A stretch of 64,000 bases of DNA from Artemisia argyi (taxonomy: Eukaryota; Streptophyta; Magnoliopsida; Asterales; Asteraceae): NCBI GenBank assembly GCA_030686995.1, contig CM060680.1:78792616-78856615 (forward strand), written 5' to 3'. The translations under genes were made by a program, and so were the position numbers. Of the stretch, positions 24,751 to 36,797 are shown piece after piece. Below the pieces are notes generated by a model. That model worked only from the letters and a program-made list of their open reading frames with translations. It did not search any database and was not told the DNA's origin. Numbering within the stretch: the stretch's first letter is position 1; each line of letters begins with the position of its first letter.

Positions 24751-27700
24751 TAATTTGTGCTTATTCACACATCATTTTTAGGCCTTAAATCAGACCAAAA
24801 ATACCAAATACTAACCAAATATGCCAAGAGAATGTGTGTTTTTGTATTTGTGTATGTGCAGGTACGGATATGTGAAAAATGGACAAAAACAAAGCCAAAA
24901 TCGACAAAAAAGAGCACGAGAATGGAAAAAGGTCAAAAGCCGGAGCCGGGGAAGCTTAAAAATCAAAGATAGCTCAAAATGTTAAAGAAAGTCCCCAGAG
25001 ATTAAGAAAGTTGCAAGAATAATCCTTGATCAGAGTTTGGAGAGATTGGCAACTTTAGTCCCTATACTTCCAGGAAATTACAAAAATGGTCCCTTGAAGA
25101 ATTATTTTAAGAAAAGTCAAATGTGGTCCTCCATGATTCAGAGAATTACAAAATAAGCCCTCGAAAGATACTTTTGATGAATAACAGATTTGGTCCCTGA
25201 GTTGAGATTTACAACATTGGTCCTTGACAAAGTAATACTACTCCTAAACTATTACTACAACCGGATCCAAATTAATAAAAAAAACCCAACAATCCCAAGC
25301 CCAAAGAAAACATCCAGCCCACTACCCTTAATACACCTACCCGGTCCAATCTTTTTTACCCATGGTCAAATAGACCCGGTCAACGCTCAAACTAATAAAA
25401 CCCCAAACTAAATTACCCGCCCCCCAAATCCTTTTTTAACCCAGAAACAAGAACCCTAAATTACTGTTCACCTATATAAAATACTAATTGACAGCAATTA
25501 AGGGTACTGTGGTCAAATTGCATACGTTTCTAGAAGAACCTGGCATGGCAGGCCTGCCATGTCAGCAATCCATGTGGTATTCCGCGTCAAATGATTTGGT
25601 AATCATTGATCAAACGGCTGAAGATTGAAGATGGGGACCAAGTGTAATCTAAGGGCTGATATCCATCTAAACAAGCACAAATGAGGTGTGGATTGATGAC
25701 ATGGAATGCTAGAATGATCCAAGCTTTCCTCAACTCTCCTATATATACCCCCTTGTACCATAGATTGTGTGTGTATGTTTTTATTAAAAGTTTGTTTAGT
25801 TTTCAGTCTTTTAAATATTTGTAATTCCTTTTCAATATTGTACTCAATTTTCAGTTAATGCAATTTAGTTTTTACAATTTATTGTTTTAATTCCTGTTTG
25901 ATTCCTATTTACTGTTTTACTTAGATTAGTTAAATCTTATTTAGTTTGTTGCAATTTTTATTTCAGTTTTTGTTTATCTCAAATTGAAAATCCAAAAAAA
26001 TAAAAAACCAGAAAAAAAAATATCAAATTAGTTTTTACTAATTCAATTCAGCTTCAAAGAGCTATTTGAGATTGATATAAGCTTATATAAGCTATCTAGC
26101 TTACTGTGAGCTTGTTTTGTTCCTTAAATTTCAAAAAACCACAAAAAGTCAAACAAAGTCAAACTCAGCTTATTAAATAAGCTCTGCTTATTTTGAGGAG
26201 TAAAGGCAGCCAAAAAGGAGTCCATTGGCCTGTCAAAAGACAGACAAGCTTAGTGAACCCCCTCTATTGAGCTGAGGGGGATTTTGCTTTGTAAGTTCCA
26301 ATTTAATTTCCCTTTGAATTGCACAATTATAATATAGTTGTGTAGGTTTGATTTATTGCTTGTTTCTATTTCAATTTGGTATTTGCATCATAGTTAAACT
26401 TAATCTTAGTTTATTTATCATTCAGATCTTACTTTGTTTTGATTTAGTGGTGTACTATTTCATCATTCTGTGTTTTAGTTGGATCTGTGTTTGTGTGGAA
26501 GTTTGTATCTGAGATATGAGTTTTAGCTTCATTCAAGCATTATTAATCATTTTTGAAACTGAGTGGGTGTTGGGAATTGAACTAAGGTTTAGTTGCTACA
26601 TATAAGTCATATCTGTCACATATAGGGGTGTTTGGATTCAAGTGGTTTGCTGTTATTGACAGAGATTCAGAGGTTACTGGCTGTTTCGATACTTACTTAG
26701 GGTCATATTAAGTCTTAATTCACATAAAAACAGTAGGTAGTTATATAAAAAGTCAACTTCCTTTTTTTAATTTTCATTTCTGGTTCACTGTTGCTATTTT
26801 AGCATTGTTTAGATCCACATATAGTTGCATAAGTACTAGTATTAGCTAAACTTAGATAGATAATAGCTTAATATAATATCAGTAGTCATTTAAGGCCAAT
26901 TAAAATTCATTTTAGTCAAAATCTCAGTCAAATCAAATAGTCAAAAAGAATAGTCACTTAGTTTAGGTCAAAACTTTGAGAACATTTGTAGAGTTCATTA
27001 TTGATTGGAAATACTTTTGGATTGCTGAATTGAGAAGCTTAACAGTTAGTGAATCAACATCAGGTAAGAAATTTTGGTTTGGATTTTATTTGCTTATTGG
27101 AAATTGTGGCTTCAGTAGCCTGTTTGAGCACAACAATCCCCTGCTCATCAGTTTTACATCAATCTTCAAGGCATTCATTAGGCTAGTAGTTGAATAGTAT
27201 CATCAAGTCTTTTGGTTAATTTGGCATCTCAATAGGTCAGTAGAGGTTTTGACCCCACAAGCTTTTACTCCTGAGCTTATTTGCTCAGCTTATTTGCTTG
27301 TCTAGTTTAGTGCATTGAACAAGTGTCTGTTTTTACTTTGAGGCCTGCAATTGTGATTTATTATTTGGAATCTGATATTTGTGGTTTATCTGAGTTCTTT
27401 TGTGCCTAAATTTGTTGTTCCCATTGAGATTTTGCCATTAGCTTATTTTGCTTAGCTTGTGCTTATTTCCTAAGAGCTTATTGAATAAGTTTTGTCCATT
27501 TATGTGTGTCTGTGTGATTATTGGCCTAAATCTTGTTCTATTGAGTTCATTTTAGTCAAAAATTCATCTGTTTTAAGCCTGGTCAAGTTTGGGTCAAGTG
27601 TGCTTATAAATAAGCATTTTATATAAGTTGTTCTTAGCCATTCAGCACTTCCAGTGCTTATTTTTCAATTTTCAAATTTTTCCTAGGATTAGAATAATAT

Positions 27701-28520
27701 TTTATAATTTTCCTGAATTTTTCATATTTTTTTGAATTCATTTGCTATTTTTCTTATTTAATTTAATTTTTAATCAATTTTTAATATTTTTTTAGTTACC
27801 AAAAAATCAGAAAAAGCCTAATAAATCCAAAAATATTTTAGAAATTAGTTTTTATTTATTTCAGATTTTTAGAAATTAATTTTGTATTTTTCCCATATAT
27901 TTTCAATTTTCTTTGAATATTTAAATTAGTTTAAATAGTTTTTTTAATTCACAAAAATTACACAAAAAGCCAAAAAATATATTTTCAGTTTTACAATTAC
28001 TTTTTAGTTATTTTAGAATTTTCAAAATTTATTTTGTATTTTTCTCACTTAATTTCCATTTTCTTTTAATTTTTAATTAGATAAATTAGTTTTAAATTCA
28101 TAAAAATTGAATAAAAAGTCAAAAGAATATTTTTCTTTTTCTCAAAATTTTATTTTATCATTTTTAACTTAGGAAAATTATTTTCATGTCCGTAGGATTA
28201 GTATAGCTTAAAATTTCACGTTTTATTTCGCGTGTTTACGTTTATTTCGCATTTAAGCTTACGGTTTTTAATTCTACGTTGCGTTTTATGTTTGATTTCT
28301 TGAATGACGTGCTTAATTGGTTATTTGTGCTTCATTTTCATATTCATTAGTGTAATCTCATTCAAATCACTTTTTACCACTTTCACGACACGTTTCACTA
28401 ACCGGGAATTCGAAATTCATTCACACCTTCACACGGACTACGACCTCGGGATATCCGTATTTCTTGCGGATTTCTTTGAGTAATACTATACTATAACTAT
28501 ATTTGATTTTAAATCAATCA
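24751..28520 (+). repeat. 5' LTR of the Athila element
   Basis: It aligns from end to end with 36798-40538. It begins TAATTTGTGC where the 3' LTR has TGATGTGTGG, so the canonical TG end is mutated. It ends ATCAATCA just before the primer site. A short ORF at 26976-27197 recurs at 38998-39231 simply because both LTRs carry it. Confidence 0.94.
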
Positions 28521-28525
28521 AATTT

Positions 28526-28543
28526 TGACGCCGCTGCCGGGGA
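28526..28543 (+). other. Primer binding site of the Athila element (tRNA-Asp type)
   Basis: TGACGCCGCTGCCGGGGA lies 5 bp after the LTR. It matches the usual Athila primer site TGGCGCCGTTGCCGGGGA with two changes. Confidence 0.85.
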
Positions 28544-29041
28544 AGGTTGAAGTGAAATTTTGGTTTTCGTTTTCGAAATTGTGTTTTAAAAACCTTCCTT
28601 TGTATATATTTTCTATAAAAACCAAAAAAATTGAAAAATCAAAAACACTTTTCCTAAAGTGTTTTCAAAAATACCAAAAAGAAAGTTACAGCCTCGACCC
28701 TCCCGTGGAAGGGGGGGCGTTGTAAACCAAATAAGCTCACCAACATAAGAATGCGTGAAATTAGTTGCTAATCGGATTACTTTAAATTCTACCACCGAAT
28801 AAGCGGAAAATACGGAAAGCTTTGACATTAAATTGCAAGCTGAAGAGAGAAACACTCTTCTCTCTCGTTCCGTCGCGAGTAGTTTTAAAGGAAACAGTTA
28901 CGGTTAACGTAACGTTTGAAAAAAGATAATAAAAGTTTTAAGTTTTTGAATTTTGTTTTCAAAAATATAAAAAATACAAAAAGATTTTCCTTTTCCATTT
29001 TGATTTTCTATTTATTTTCAAATTTATGATTTTTGTGATGT

Positions 29042-30199
29042 ATGAACACCCGTTCAACTTCTAAACGTCTTATTTCTCCACTTTCGAATCCGGAAAGTTT
29101 GTTTCGTCACACACACCGAGTTCTTTTCCCAAACACGGAGGAAATGAACCAGAACGAACAACACTTGGGACCCCCGCCGATGGGTGGTGCTCAAAACAAC
29201 GGGATCCCTCCGATGGGACCCCAACCGGCTTACGATTTGCGTCCGATGGAGGAACAACTCCAATCACCATTCAATGGTGTGAGGAGAGCCATCGTGATTC
29301 CCGATATCACTGCTAATCAATTTGAGATTAATCACGGGTTACTTAACATCATCACGAGTATCTCATTTCACGGTTTAGAAAGTGAAGATCCTTTTGTTCA
29401 CATAAGGAATTTCACCGACATCACTGAAACAATTAAGTTAAACCAAGTACCGTATGATGTGGTTAAAATGAAATTATTTCCTTTCTCCCTCAAGGGAGCA
29501 GCCCGGACTTGGCTTGAAAAGGAACCACCGAACTTCATTCATACTTGGGATGATCTTGCATCAAAGTTCGTGAATCATTTTTACCCTCCGTAAAAAACGT
29601 CTAATCTCTGAACTCAAATCTTTCAATTTCAACAAGCTTTCGATGAATCGTTCAGCGAAGCTTGGGATAGATTTAAGGAGTTGTTGGAAAAATGTCTGAA
29701 TCACGAGTTTTTACCTTTGCATCAGATTGATACTTTCCACAATAGGTTGAGTCTTGCCGATCAAGACTCACTCAATTCTGCTGCGGGTGGAAACTTGTTG
29801 ACCCGAAACATTCAAGATGCTTTCACAATTATTGAAAACAAAGCAAAAGTGAGGATAACTAGAAACAAGCTTCAAACTTCAACTGCTAGTAGCAAATCTA
29901 ATGATGAAGTTATGAATGCTATAGCCGCTCTCACTAAAAAAGTTGAATCAATTACTATTGAAAGATCTTCTAATCAAGTCAAAAACCATCAAGTCAATAT
30001 GGTCAACCATGTTTGTAAGACTTGTGGTGGTCCTCATTCGTATTTTGAGTGCCCAGCCTCTGGTGGCTTCACTCACGAGAATGTATATGCTACTTCGGGA
30101 ACCTACAATATGGGCGGTAACGGTTACCAACCACAGGGGGACCGAAATCTTCTTAGCTACCGTTCTAACAATTACATTGGACCACCCAGTTTCAATTAA
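29042..30199 (+). pseudogene. gag: Athila gag
   Basis: The frame opens with MNTRSTSKR at 29042. It carries the retrotransposon Gag core (FHGLESEDPFVHIRNF, then LFPFSLKGAARTWL) and, after an interruption, the rest of the core (FDESFSEAWDRFKELL, LHQIDTFHNRL, TIIENKAKVR). The CCHC-like CKTCGGPHSYFEC knuckle follows. Two stops interrupt the core, TAA at 29591 and TGA at 29609, and a TAA at 30197 separates the knuckle from the Asn/Gln-rich part. All three parts are in one frame, so these are point mutations, not indels. Confidence 0.92.
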
Positions 30200-31945
30200 C
30201 CGAATCAAGTCAATCAAGACAATCAAGTGAATCATAACATGCAAAACCGAAACAATCAATTTAACCATAATCAAAATCAAAACCGGATGAACAATGGTTT
30301 TCAAAATCAAAATCAAGGTTTTCATCAAAATCGGGGGAATTATAATCAAGGCCCGAATCAAGGGAATTTTCAAAATGCTAATCATGGGAATTACAATCAT
30401 GGAAATCAAAATTTTCAAAATCAAGGTTTCAACAACAATAACCGTGGACAAAATTTTCAAAATCCAGTTGTAAATCAAAATCAGTCGTCCTCGGATGAGT
30501 TACTTAAGCAGTTTATGAAAAGTCAAGATGAAATGAATAAAATGCTAATTAATCAAATGGCTAAATTGAAGAAGTATTTAAATGATCGACCCTCGGGCTC
30601 GGGAACTCTTACAAGCAACACGATCGCTAACCCGAGGGGCGATGCAAAGGCGATCACGACTAGAAGTGGTGTTTCATACGATGGACTAACGGCTCCGACT
30701 ACCTCTTCTTCTTCTTCTCCCAAGGTAGTCGTCCGTGAAACCGAGGTAACAACGGATACGGAAATTCCTATTAATAATGGAAGGACCGAAAACATCCAAT
30801 CTCCGGTAGTCCCAACGTCAAAAGGAAAAGATAAAGTCGTTCACGAAACTGAGAAAGAAATTCCCGTCAAAACAAAATTGCTTTATCTGTCACGCTTAAA
30901 TGAACAAAAGCACCGTGAGAAAGATAAAAACCAGATGGAAAAGTTTTATCAGATTTTTCAAGAATTGCATTTTGATATAAGTCTTGCGGATGCTATACTT
31001 TTGATGCCTAAATTTGCTTCGATGTTAAAAGGTCTTTTAAGTAACAAAGAAAAATTATTTGAAATGTCAAAAACCGAGATGAATGAGAATTGCTCGGCGG
31101 TTATCCTCAAAAAGCTTCCCGAAAAGCTTGAAGACCCCGGTCGATTTCTTATTCCGTGCAATTTCCCGGGTATGGTTCAGTGCTTCGCCTTGGCCGATCT
31201 TGGTGCTAGCATTAACCTAATGCCGTTATACATTTGGAAAGAGTTGTCTTTACCCGATCCGACTTGCATGAACCTCAAGCTTGCCGACCGAACTACTTCC
31301 CGCCCGATGGGAATAGCCGAGGATGTCTTCGTCAATGTGGGAAAATTTCATTTCCCCGCCGATTTTGTCATTGTTGATTTTGATGTTGATCCACGGGTAC
31401 CTCTCATTATCGGGATTGGTTTCCTAAGGACTGGCCGTGCGTTAATTGATGTTTTCGATGAAGAAATTACCCTACGCATTGGTACTGAAGCCGTAACATT
31501 TAATTTGGATCAAACCGCGAAATACTCCTCCGATTATGACAAATTTTCCGTGAACCGAGTTGATGTTGTCGATGAAGTTACGGAGGAGTATTCTCAAGAA
31601 TTTCTTGGTTTCACAAATAATGCTTCGAGTGGAAATCCCACTCCTTCTTCTGAACCAATTATTTCTGATCCTTCCCCTTCCCTTACTCCGTTTGAGGGAA
31701 GTGATTTCATCTTGGAAGAGATCGAGGCCTTTCTCTCTAATGATTCGATTTCACCAGAAATTGATCATTCCGTTTGCGACCCGGAGGGAGATGTTCTTTT
31801 GATTGAAAATTTTTTGACCCAAATCCGTCTCTCCCTCCGATGGACCTTAAAATGGCCGATGTTAAAGAAGTTAAGCCTTCTACTGAGAATCCTCCGGATC
31901 CCAAGCTCAAGGATTTACCTCCTCATCTTGAATACGCTTTTTTAG
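30200..31945 (+). pseudogene. pol: Athila Gag tail and aspartic protease
   Basis: In the same frame as gag, about 100 residues of Asn/Gln-rich repeats (NQNFQNQG-like) precede a hydrophilic linker with AITTRSGVSYDG. A conserved segment before protease (LPEKLEDPGRFLIPC) follows. The protease core has ADLGASINLMP, where the Asp-Leu-Gly is the active site (about 31190-31222), and PLIIGIGFLRTGRALIDV in the flap-to-end region. Near 31810-31840 the frame shifts, and the last 40 or so residues of this ORF are spurious. Confidence 0.9.
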
Positions 31946-33667
31946 AAGGAACCGATAAACTTCCCGTCATAATTTCGAAAGACCTTAAAGATGAGGAGAA
32001 GAACCGACTCTTAGATGTGCTCAAGAAGCATAAAAGTGCCATCGCTTGGCAAATTTCCAATATCAAGGGTATCGACCCTCGTTTTTGTACCCACAAGATT
32101 TTGCTTGAAGACAATTACAAACCTTCAGTCCAACAACAACGACGGTTAACCCGAAAATTCATGAAGTTATCAAAAAGGAAGTTATCAAACTCCTCGATGC
32201 CGGAATGATTTATCCAATCTCGGATAGCTCATGGGTTAGCCCGGTCCATTGTGTTCCGAAGAAAGGTGGAATGACCGTAGTGACTAATGAAGATAATGAA
32301 TTGATTCCGACACGTCTTGTTACCGGATGGAGAGTATGTATTGATTATTGAAAATTGAATGATGCGACTCGTAAGGACCATTTCCCACTTCCATTTATGG
32401 ATCAAATGCTCGAACGTTTAGCGGGAAATGAGTTCTATTGTTTTCTCGATGGTTTTTCTGGTTACTTTCAAATTCCGATTGACCCTCCAGACCAGGAAAA
32501 GACCACTTTCACTTGCCCTTACAGAACGTTTGCTTACCGACGTATGCCTTTCGGCTTATGCAATGCTCCAGGCACGTTCCAGAGGTGCATGATGTCGATA
32601 TTCTCTGATATGAATGAGAAAACCATGTAAATTTTCATGGATGATTTCTTGGTTTATGGAGATTCCTTCACTTCTTGCCTCTCCCATTTAGAAAAAATGC
32701 TGAAACGGTGTGAAGACACCAACTTGGTTCTAAATTGGGAGAAGTGCCATTTCATGGTTAAAGAGGCATTGTCCTCGGCCATAAGATTTCAAAATCCGGG
32801 ATTGAGGTCGATAGAGCTAAAGTCGACATGATTGCTAAGTTACCTCATCCCACAACCATTAAAGGAATTAGAAGTTTTCTCGGTCATGCCGGCTTTTACC
32901 GACGTTTTATCCAAGATTTTTCTAAGATAGCCCGACCCCTGACCCATTTACTTGAAAAGGATGCTCCGTTTATCTTCTCAAATGAATGCATCAAAGCATT
33001 TAATATCCTTAAAAAGAAGTTAACGGAGGCTCCTATCTTAGTTGCCCCCGATTGGGACTTGCCTTTCGAGCTAATGTGTGATGCTAACGATTATGCTATT
33101 TGTGCAGTTCTGGGGCAACGTAAGTCAAAATACTTTCAGTCGATACACTATGCTAGTAAAACAATGACCGATGCTCAATACCATTATACGAATACTGAAA
33201 AAGAAATGTTAGCCGTCATTTATGCTTTTGAAAAATTTCGACCTTATTTGCTTTTAAAGAAAAGCATAGTGTATACGGATCATTCGGCTCTTAAGTATCT
33301 AATGGAAAAGCAAGATCCTAAGCCACGTTTGATGCGGTGGGTTCTACTCCTTCAAGAATTCGATGTTAAAATTCGAGACAAAATGGGAGCTGCGAACCTT
33401 GTCGCCGATCACCTTTCGCGTTTAGAGAATCCCCATCAAAGTGATTTCGAGAAAAAGGAAATTACCGAAACATTTCCTCTCGAGACACTTGGGAGTTTAT
33501 CACACAGTGATCCTAGTACCCCATGGTTCGCCGATTTGCGAATTACCATGCGGGGAATTTCATACGAAAAGGGATGTCGTACCAACAAAAGAAGAAATTC
33601 TTCAAAGATGTTAAACATTATTTCTGGGACGACCCCTACTTGTTTAAAATTTGTGCGGATCAAGTGA
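31840..33667 (+). pseudogene. pol: Athila reverse transcriptase and RNase H
   Basis: The reading begins with the linker to RT (DLPPHLEYAFLEG) and is split over three frames. A base is missing near 32148, a TGA at 32348 replaces a codon in the CIDY-KLNDATR motif, and a TAA at 32628 lies just before the catalytic FMDD motif (about 32636). Another shift follows near 32765. RT motifs seen are FCFLDG-like (YCFLDGFSGYFQIPI), RRMPFGLCNAPGTFQRCM and IFMDDFLVYG. From 32828 the RT connection and RNase H are intact to about 33430: the first RNase H Asp lies in [15 protein letters not shown], then [22 protein letters not shown] and VADHLSRL. Confidence 0.92.
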
Positions 33668-34800
33668 TCCGGCGGTGCATTCACGCCAAGGAAGCCGCTG
33701 AAATTCTCATGGCATGCCACAATGGACCCATGGGGAGACATCATGGTGCCAACTTCACCGCAAAGAAAGTTTCTGATTCCAGCTTCTATTGGCCGACAAT
33801 TTATCAGGATGCCCATGAATTGGTTAAATCATGTGATTCTTGCCAGTGTCAAGGAAAAATTTCTCAGAGAGACGAGATGCCTCAAAATGCTATCCAAGTC
33901 TGTGAAATTTTTTACGTCTGAGGTATCGATTCATGGGTCCATTCCTGTCTTCCAAAGGAAACAAATATATACTCGTGGCCGTCAATTACTTGTCCAAATG
34001 GGTTGAAGTGAAAGCGCTCCCCACCAATGACACCCGAGTTGTTGTGAAATTTCTTAAAAGTCTCTTGCAACGATTTGGTGCACCTCGTGCTATTATAAGT
34101 GATCGTGGGATCCATTTCTGTAATGACCAATTCGCTAAAGTTATGCTTAAATATGGTGTCACACATCGTCTTTCTACTGCATATCATCCACAAACGAGTG
34201 GTCAAGTTGAGGTGTCCAATCGTGGCTTGAAACGTATTTTAGAAAGGACCGTAGTAGAACATCGTGTTTCATGGGCTGATAAGTTAGATGATGCATTATG
34301 GGCCTTCCGGACTGCTTACAAAACACCCATTGGGTGCACTCCTTATAAGCTGGTTTATGGGAAGGCCTGCCATTTGCCCTTTGAACTTGAGCACAAGGCC
34401 TACTGGGCCTTGAAACATGCTAATTTTGATCTTCATACCGCGGGTGATCATCGTAAGGTTCAATTGAATGAATTGACTGAGCTTCGTGATCAAGCCTATG
34501 AGAATTCTTTGATCTACAAAGAGAACAAAGAGGATTCATGATTCTAAGATTAAAGATCGTGTTTTCAACGTTGGTGATCGAGTCCTTCTTTTCAATTCTC
34601 GATTGAAGATATTCTCGGGCAAGTTAAAAACCCGTTGGTCTGGACCATTCACCATTACCCAAGTATTCCCTTATGGAACCATCGAGCTAGCTCAATCTAA
34701 TGGTCCCAACTTTAAGGTGAATGGTCATCGTCTCAAACATTATTTCGGAAGGGACATACCACCCATGGTTGTCCCGGATCTCCAAACTTTCCCTAAGGAT
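33523..34800 (+). pseudogene. pol: Athila integrase with C-terminal chromo-like tail
   Basis: The zinc-binding part shows [18 protein letters not shown] and [12 protein letters not shown] at 33919 and a lost base near 33930 break the segment with the first catalytic Asp. The second Asp is in [11 protein letters not shown]. The third catalytic position reads [10 protein letters not shown], Gly where the family has Glu. Downstream, [23 protein letters not shown] is typical of plant gypsy integrases. After a further shift near 34530, the C-terminal part (VFNVGDRVLLFNSRL, WSGPFTITQVFPYGTIEL) ends at 34806. The enzyme would be inactive even without the frame damage. Confidence 0.92.
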
Positions 34801-34806
34801 AACTAA

Positions 34807-35285
34807 ATTCGGGGATCGAGTCAAGCTCATGTGACTCGGCAAACAAAAACAAGCGCTTCATGGGAGGCACCCCATGCTTATCCATTTCATTTTCTTTATT
34901 TTCTATTTTCTAAGTAACGTGAGGGGGACGACCCTTTCCAAGCTCGGGTTTTCGTAGTTGTTTGTGAATGTTTAGGAATTTCCCCGAAGTTTGAGGACTC
35001 TCGTGCTCGTGTTTTGTCAGTCTCTCCACTCGAGTCTCATTCTTCGCTGCTCTTTTGGAAATTCAACATATCCAAAATCTTATCGACTAATGTTTATCTC
35101 TTAGCATACTTAATAAACGGCCTTAGATTTTACATAAGACTACCCGTACCCTTAAAACATTGAGGACAATGTTTCACTTTAGTCTGGGGGTGAATCTTCA
35201 ATTTTATTTGACCTGGCACCTTCGTCTGAGCTGTTAACTTACGCAACTCCGTTTTCCACCAAAATTTTAATTTTTTGTCACCTTT

Positions 35286-35354
<69 letters not shown>

Positions 35355-36797
35355 AAAATTTATATGATATATGGTATAATAATAAGATTTGACACCTTAT
35401 TTTGACTTTCCTACCGGCGAGAGTAGAAATAAATGTTCCGACTTGACCGGGCGTGTTGAGCCCTAGCTCGTCTCCCTTAACCAATATAATCAAAAGATTA
35501 TCGGCTAAGCATCCGCGGATCTCATTACTTGGGATTTTAAATTTGTGGAGATCGAGGAATGATAGAGTTTATTTAGAAGTTTCGTGCTAAACGTGGAGTA
35601 GTTGGATCTCTTAAGAGCCCACAAAAGGTACTTGTGGCCTCCTTATTCCCACAAGATTGCACACCAATAATAATAGATCTCTAGGATTAATTAAGTGTAT
35701 GGAGTTTGGGCAATACTTAGTTTTTTCTCGTTCCTAAGAAAATCTCTGCATATGGGGGTTTGGTACACATAGGGGTACTACCAGTGTTACGGTGAAATAG
35801 ACTATTGCATCTTACCGGTTCGCAGCCGATGTTGTGATCTTAGTAAAGGCCGTGGGACTCGGGGTTTGACATATGACTATGAATATCAATAATAATAATC
35901 CAAAGCCAAAAATAAGGCAGAGGAATCCAAAGCTATAAAAAGCAGCGGAAATAAATCCAAGATCATAACAAAGCTCTTACATCTTGGCGGCTCTAAACCG
36001 TTGTTGTAATTGAAATAAAGGACTAAGGACCAAATATTATTAAAGTGCTTATAATTATGCCAAAATGCCAGGCTTCGACTCCGGGGGTTTCCCTAATAAA
36101 AAGCTTCCGTCTGGGGTCTCAAACATGGGATGTTTCAGTTGTAAATAAAAAGGGGGCCCTCAAAATCGTGTTAAATCAGAGACCTTCATGTGGACCCGAT
36201 TTCTGTATGCAGGGGTTTTCGAGGGAAAGTTTGGAAACTACTTAGCGTTCAAATTTTGTGCTCTTATCGGACTAATAAATATCAAAACGAGAAAATATGA
36301 AGAAATTCATTTCTCAAAAAATTAAAATCTTGAGATACAAAACTTAGGAATTGGGAACAAGATGTAATTACACAAGTAACTTTTGTGGGTAGTGTTAGCA
36401 TCTAACTTGTGGATAAACAATGATTTTGATTTTACGCTTAGTTTGGGGGCTTGTGAAAAATCAAGGATGACGATTTTTATCCGTATGGTCTCTTCTCTGT
36501 GAGAAGTGTTTCTACTCGTAGACCCTGAAAATTATCAAAAGATATGAATTGATAATGAAAGTCAAGCAAACCGTCACATATATAAAAATGAAAAAGTACA
36601 AAAAGAGTAGTTGTAGTTGTTATTCATGAAAATCGGAAAACGGAGCGTTTTTTAGAATAAATGATTTTGAGATCTCTTTTGAACATCATTGCTACTTTAC
36701 AACGTCAGTAAAAAGAGGTTTTGAAATTATTTATCTATTAAGCGTGAGGTGATGATATTGCATGAGGGCACGACAATACCTTAATCCGGGGGAGTTT
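34807..36797 (+). other. Athila 3' non-coding region
   Basis: No gene and no recognisable env-like ORF. There is an (AT)n run of about 60 bp at 35291-35350. The polypurine tract CCGGGGGAGTTT at 36786-36797 abuts the 3' LTR. Confidence 0.7.

Noticed and set aside
26976..27197. 73-codon ORF also found at 38998-39231 (77 codons), as a conserved small gene
   Set aside because: The two copies lie at the same place in the two Athila LTRs; similarity comes from LTR duplication, and no known domain is seen.
35278..35493. ORFs with Ile-Tyr runs at AT microsatellites (also 50504-50840, 51512-51709, 63271-63677)
   Set aside because: Dinucleotide repeats translate to Ile-Tyr; no coding support.
34807..36797. 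Possible env-like gene after Athila pol
   Set aside because: No ORF longer than about 70 codons and no signal peptide or membrane segment pattern.
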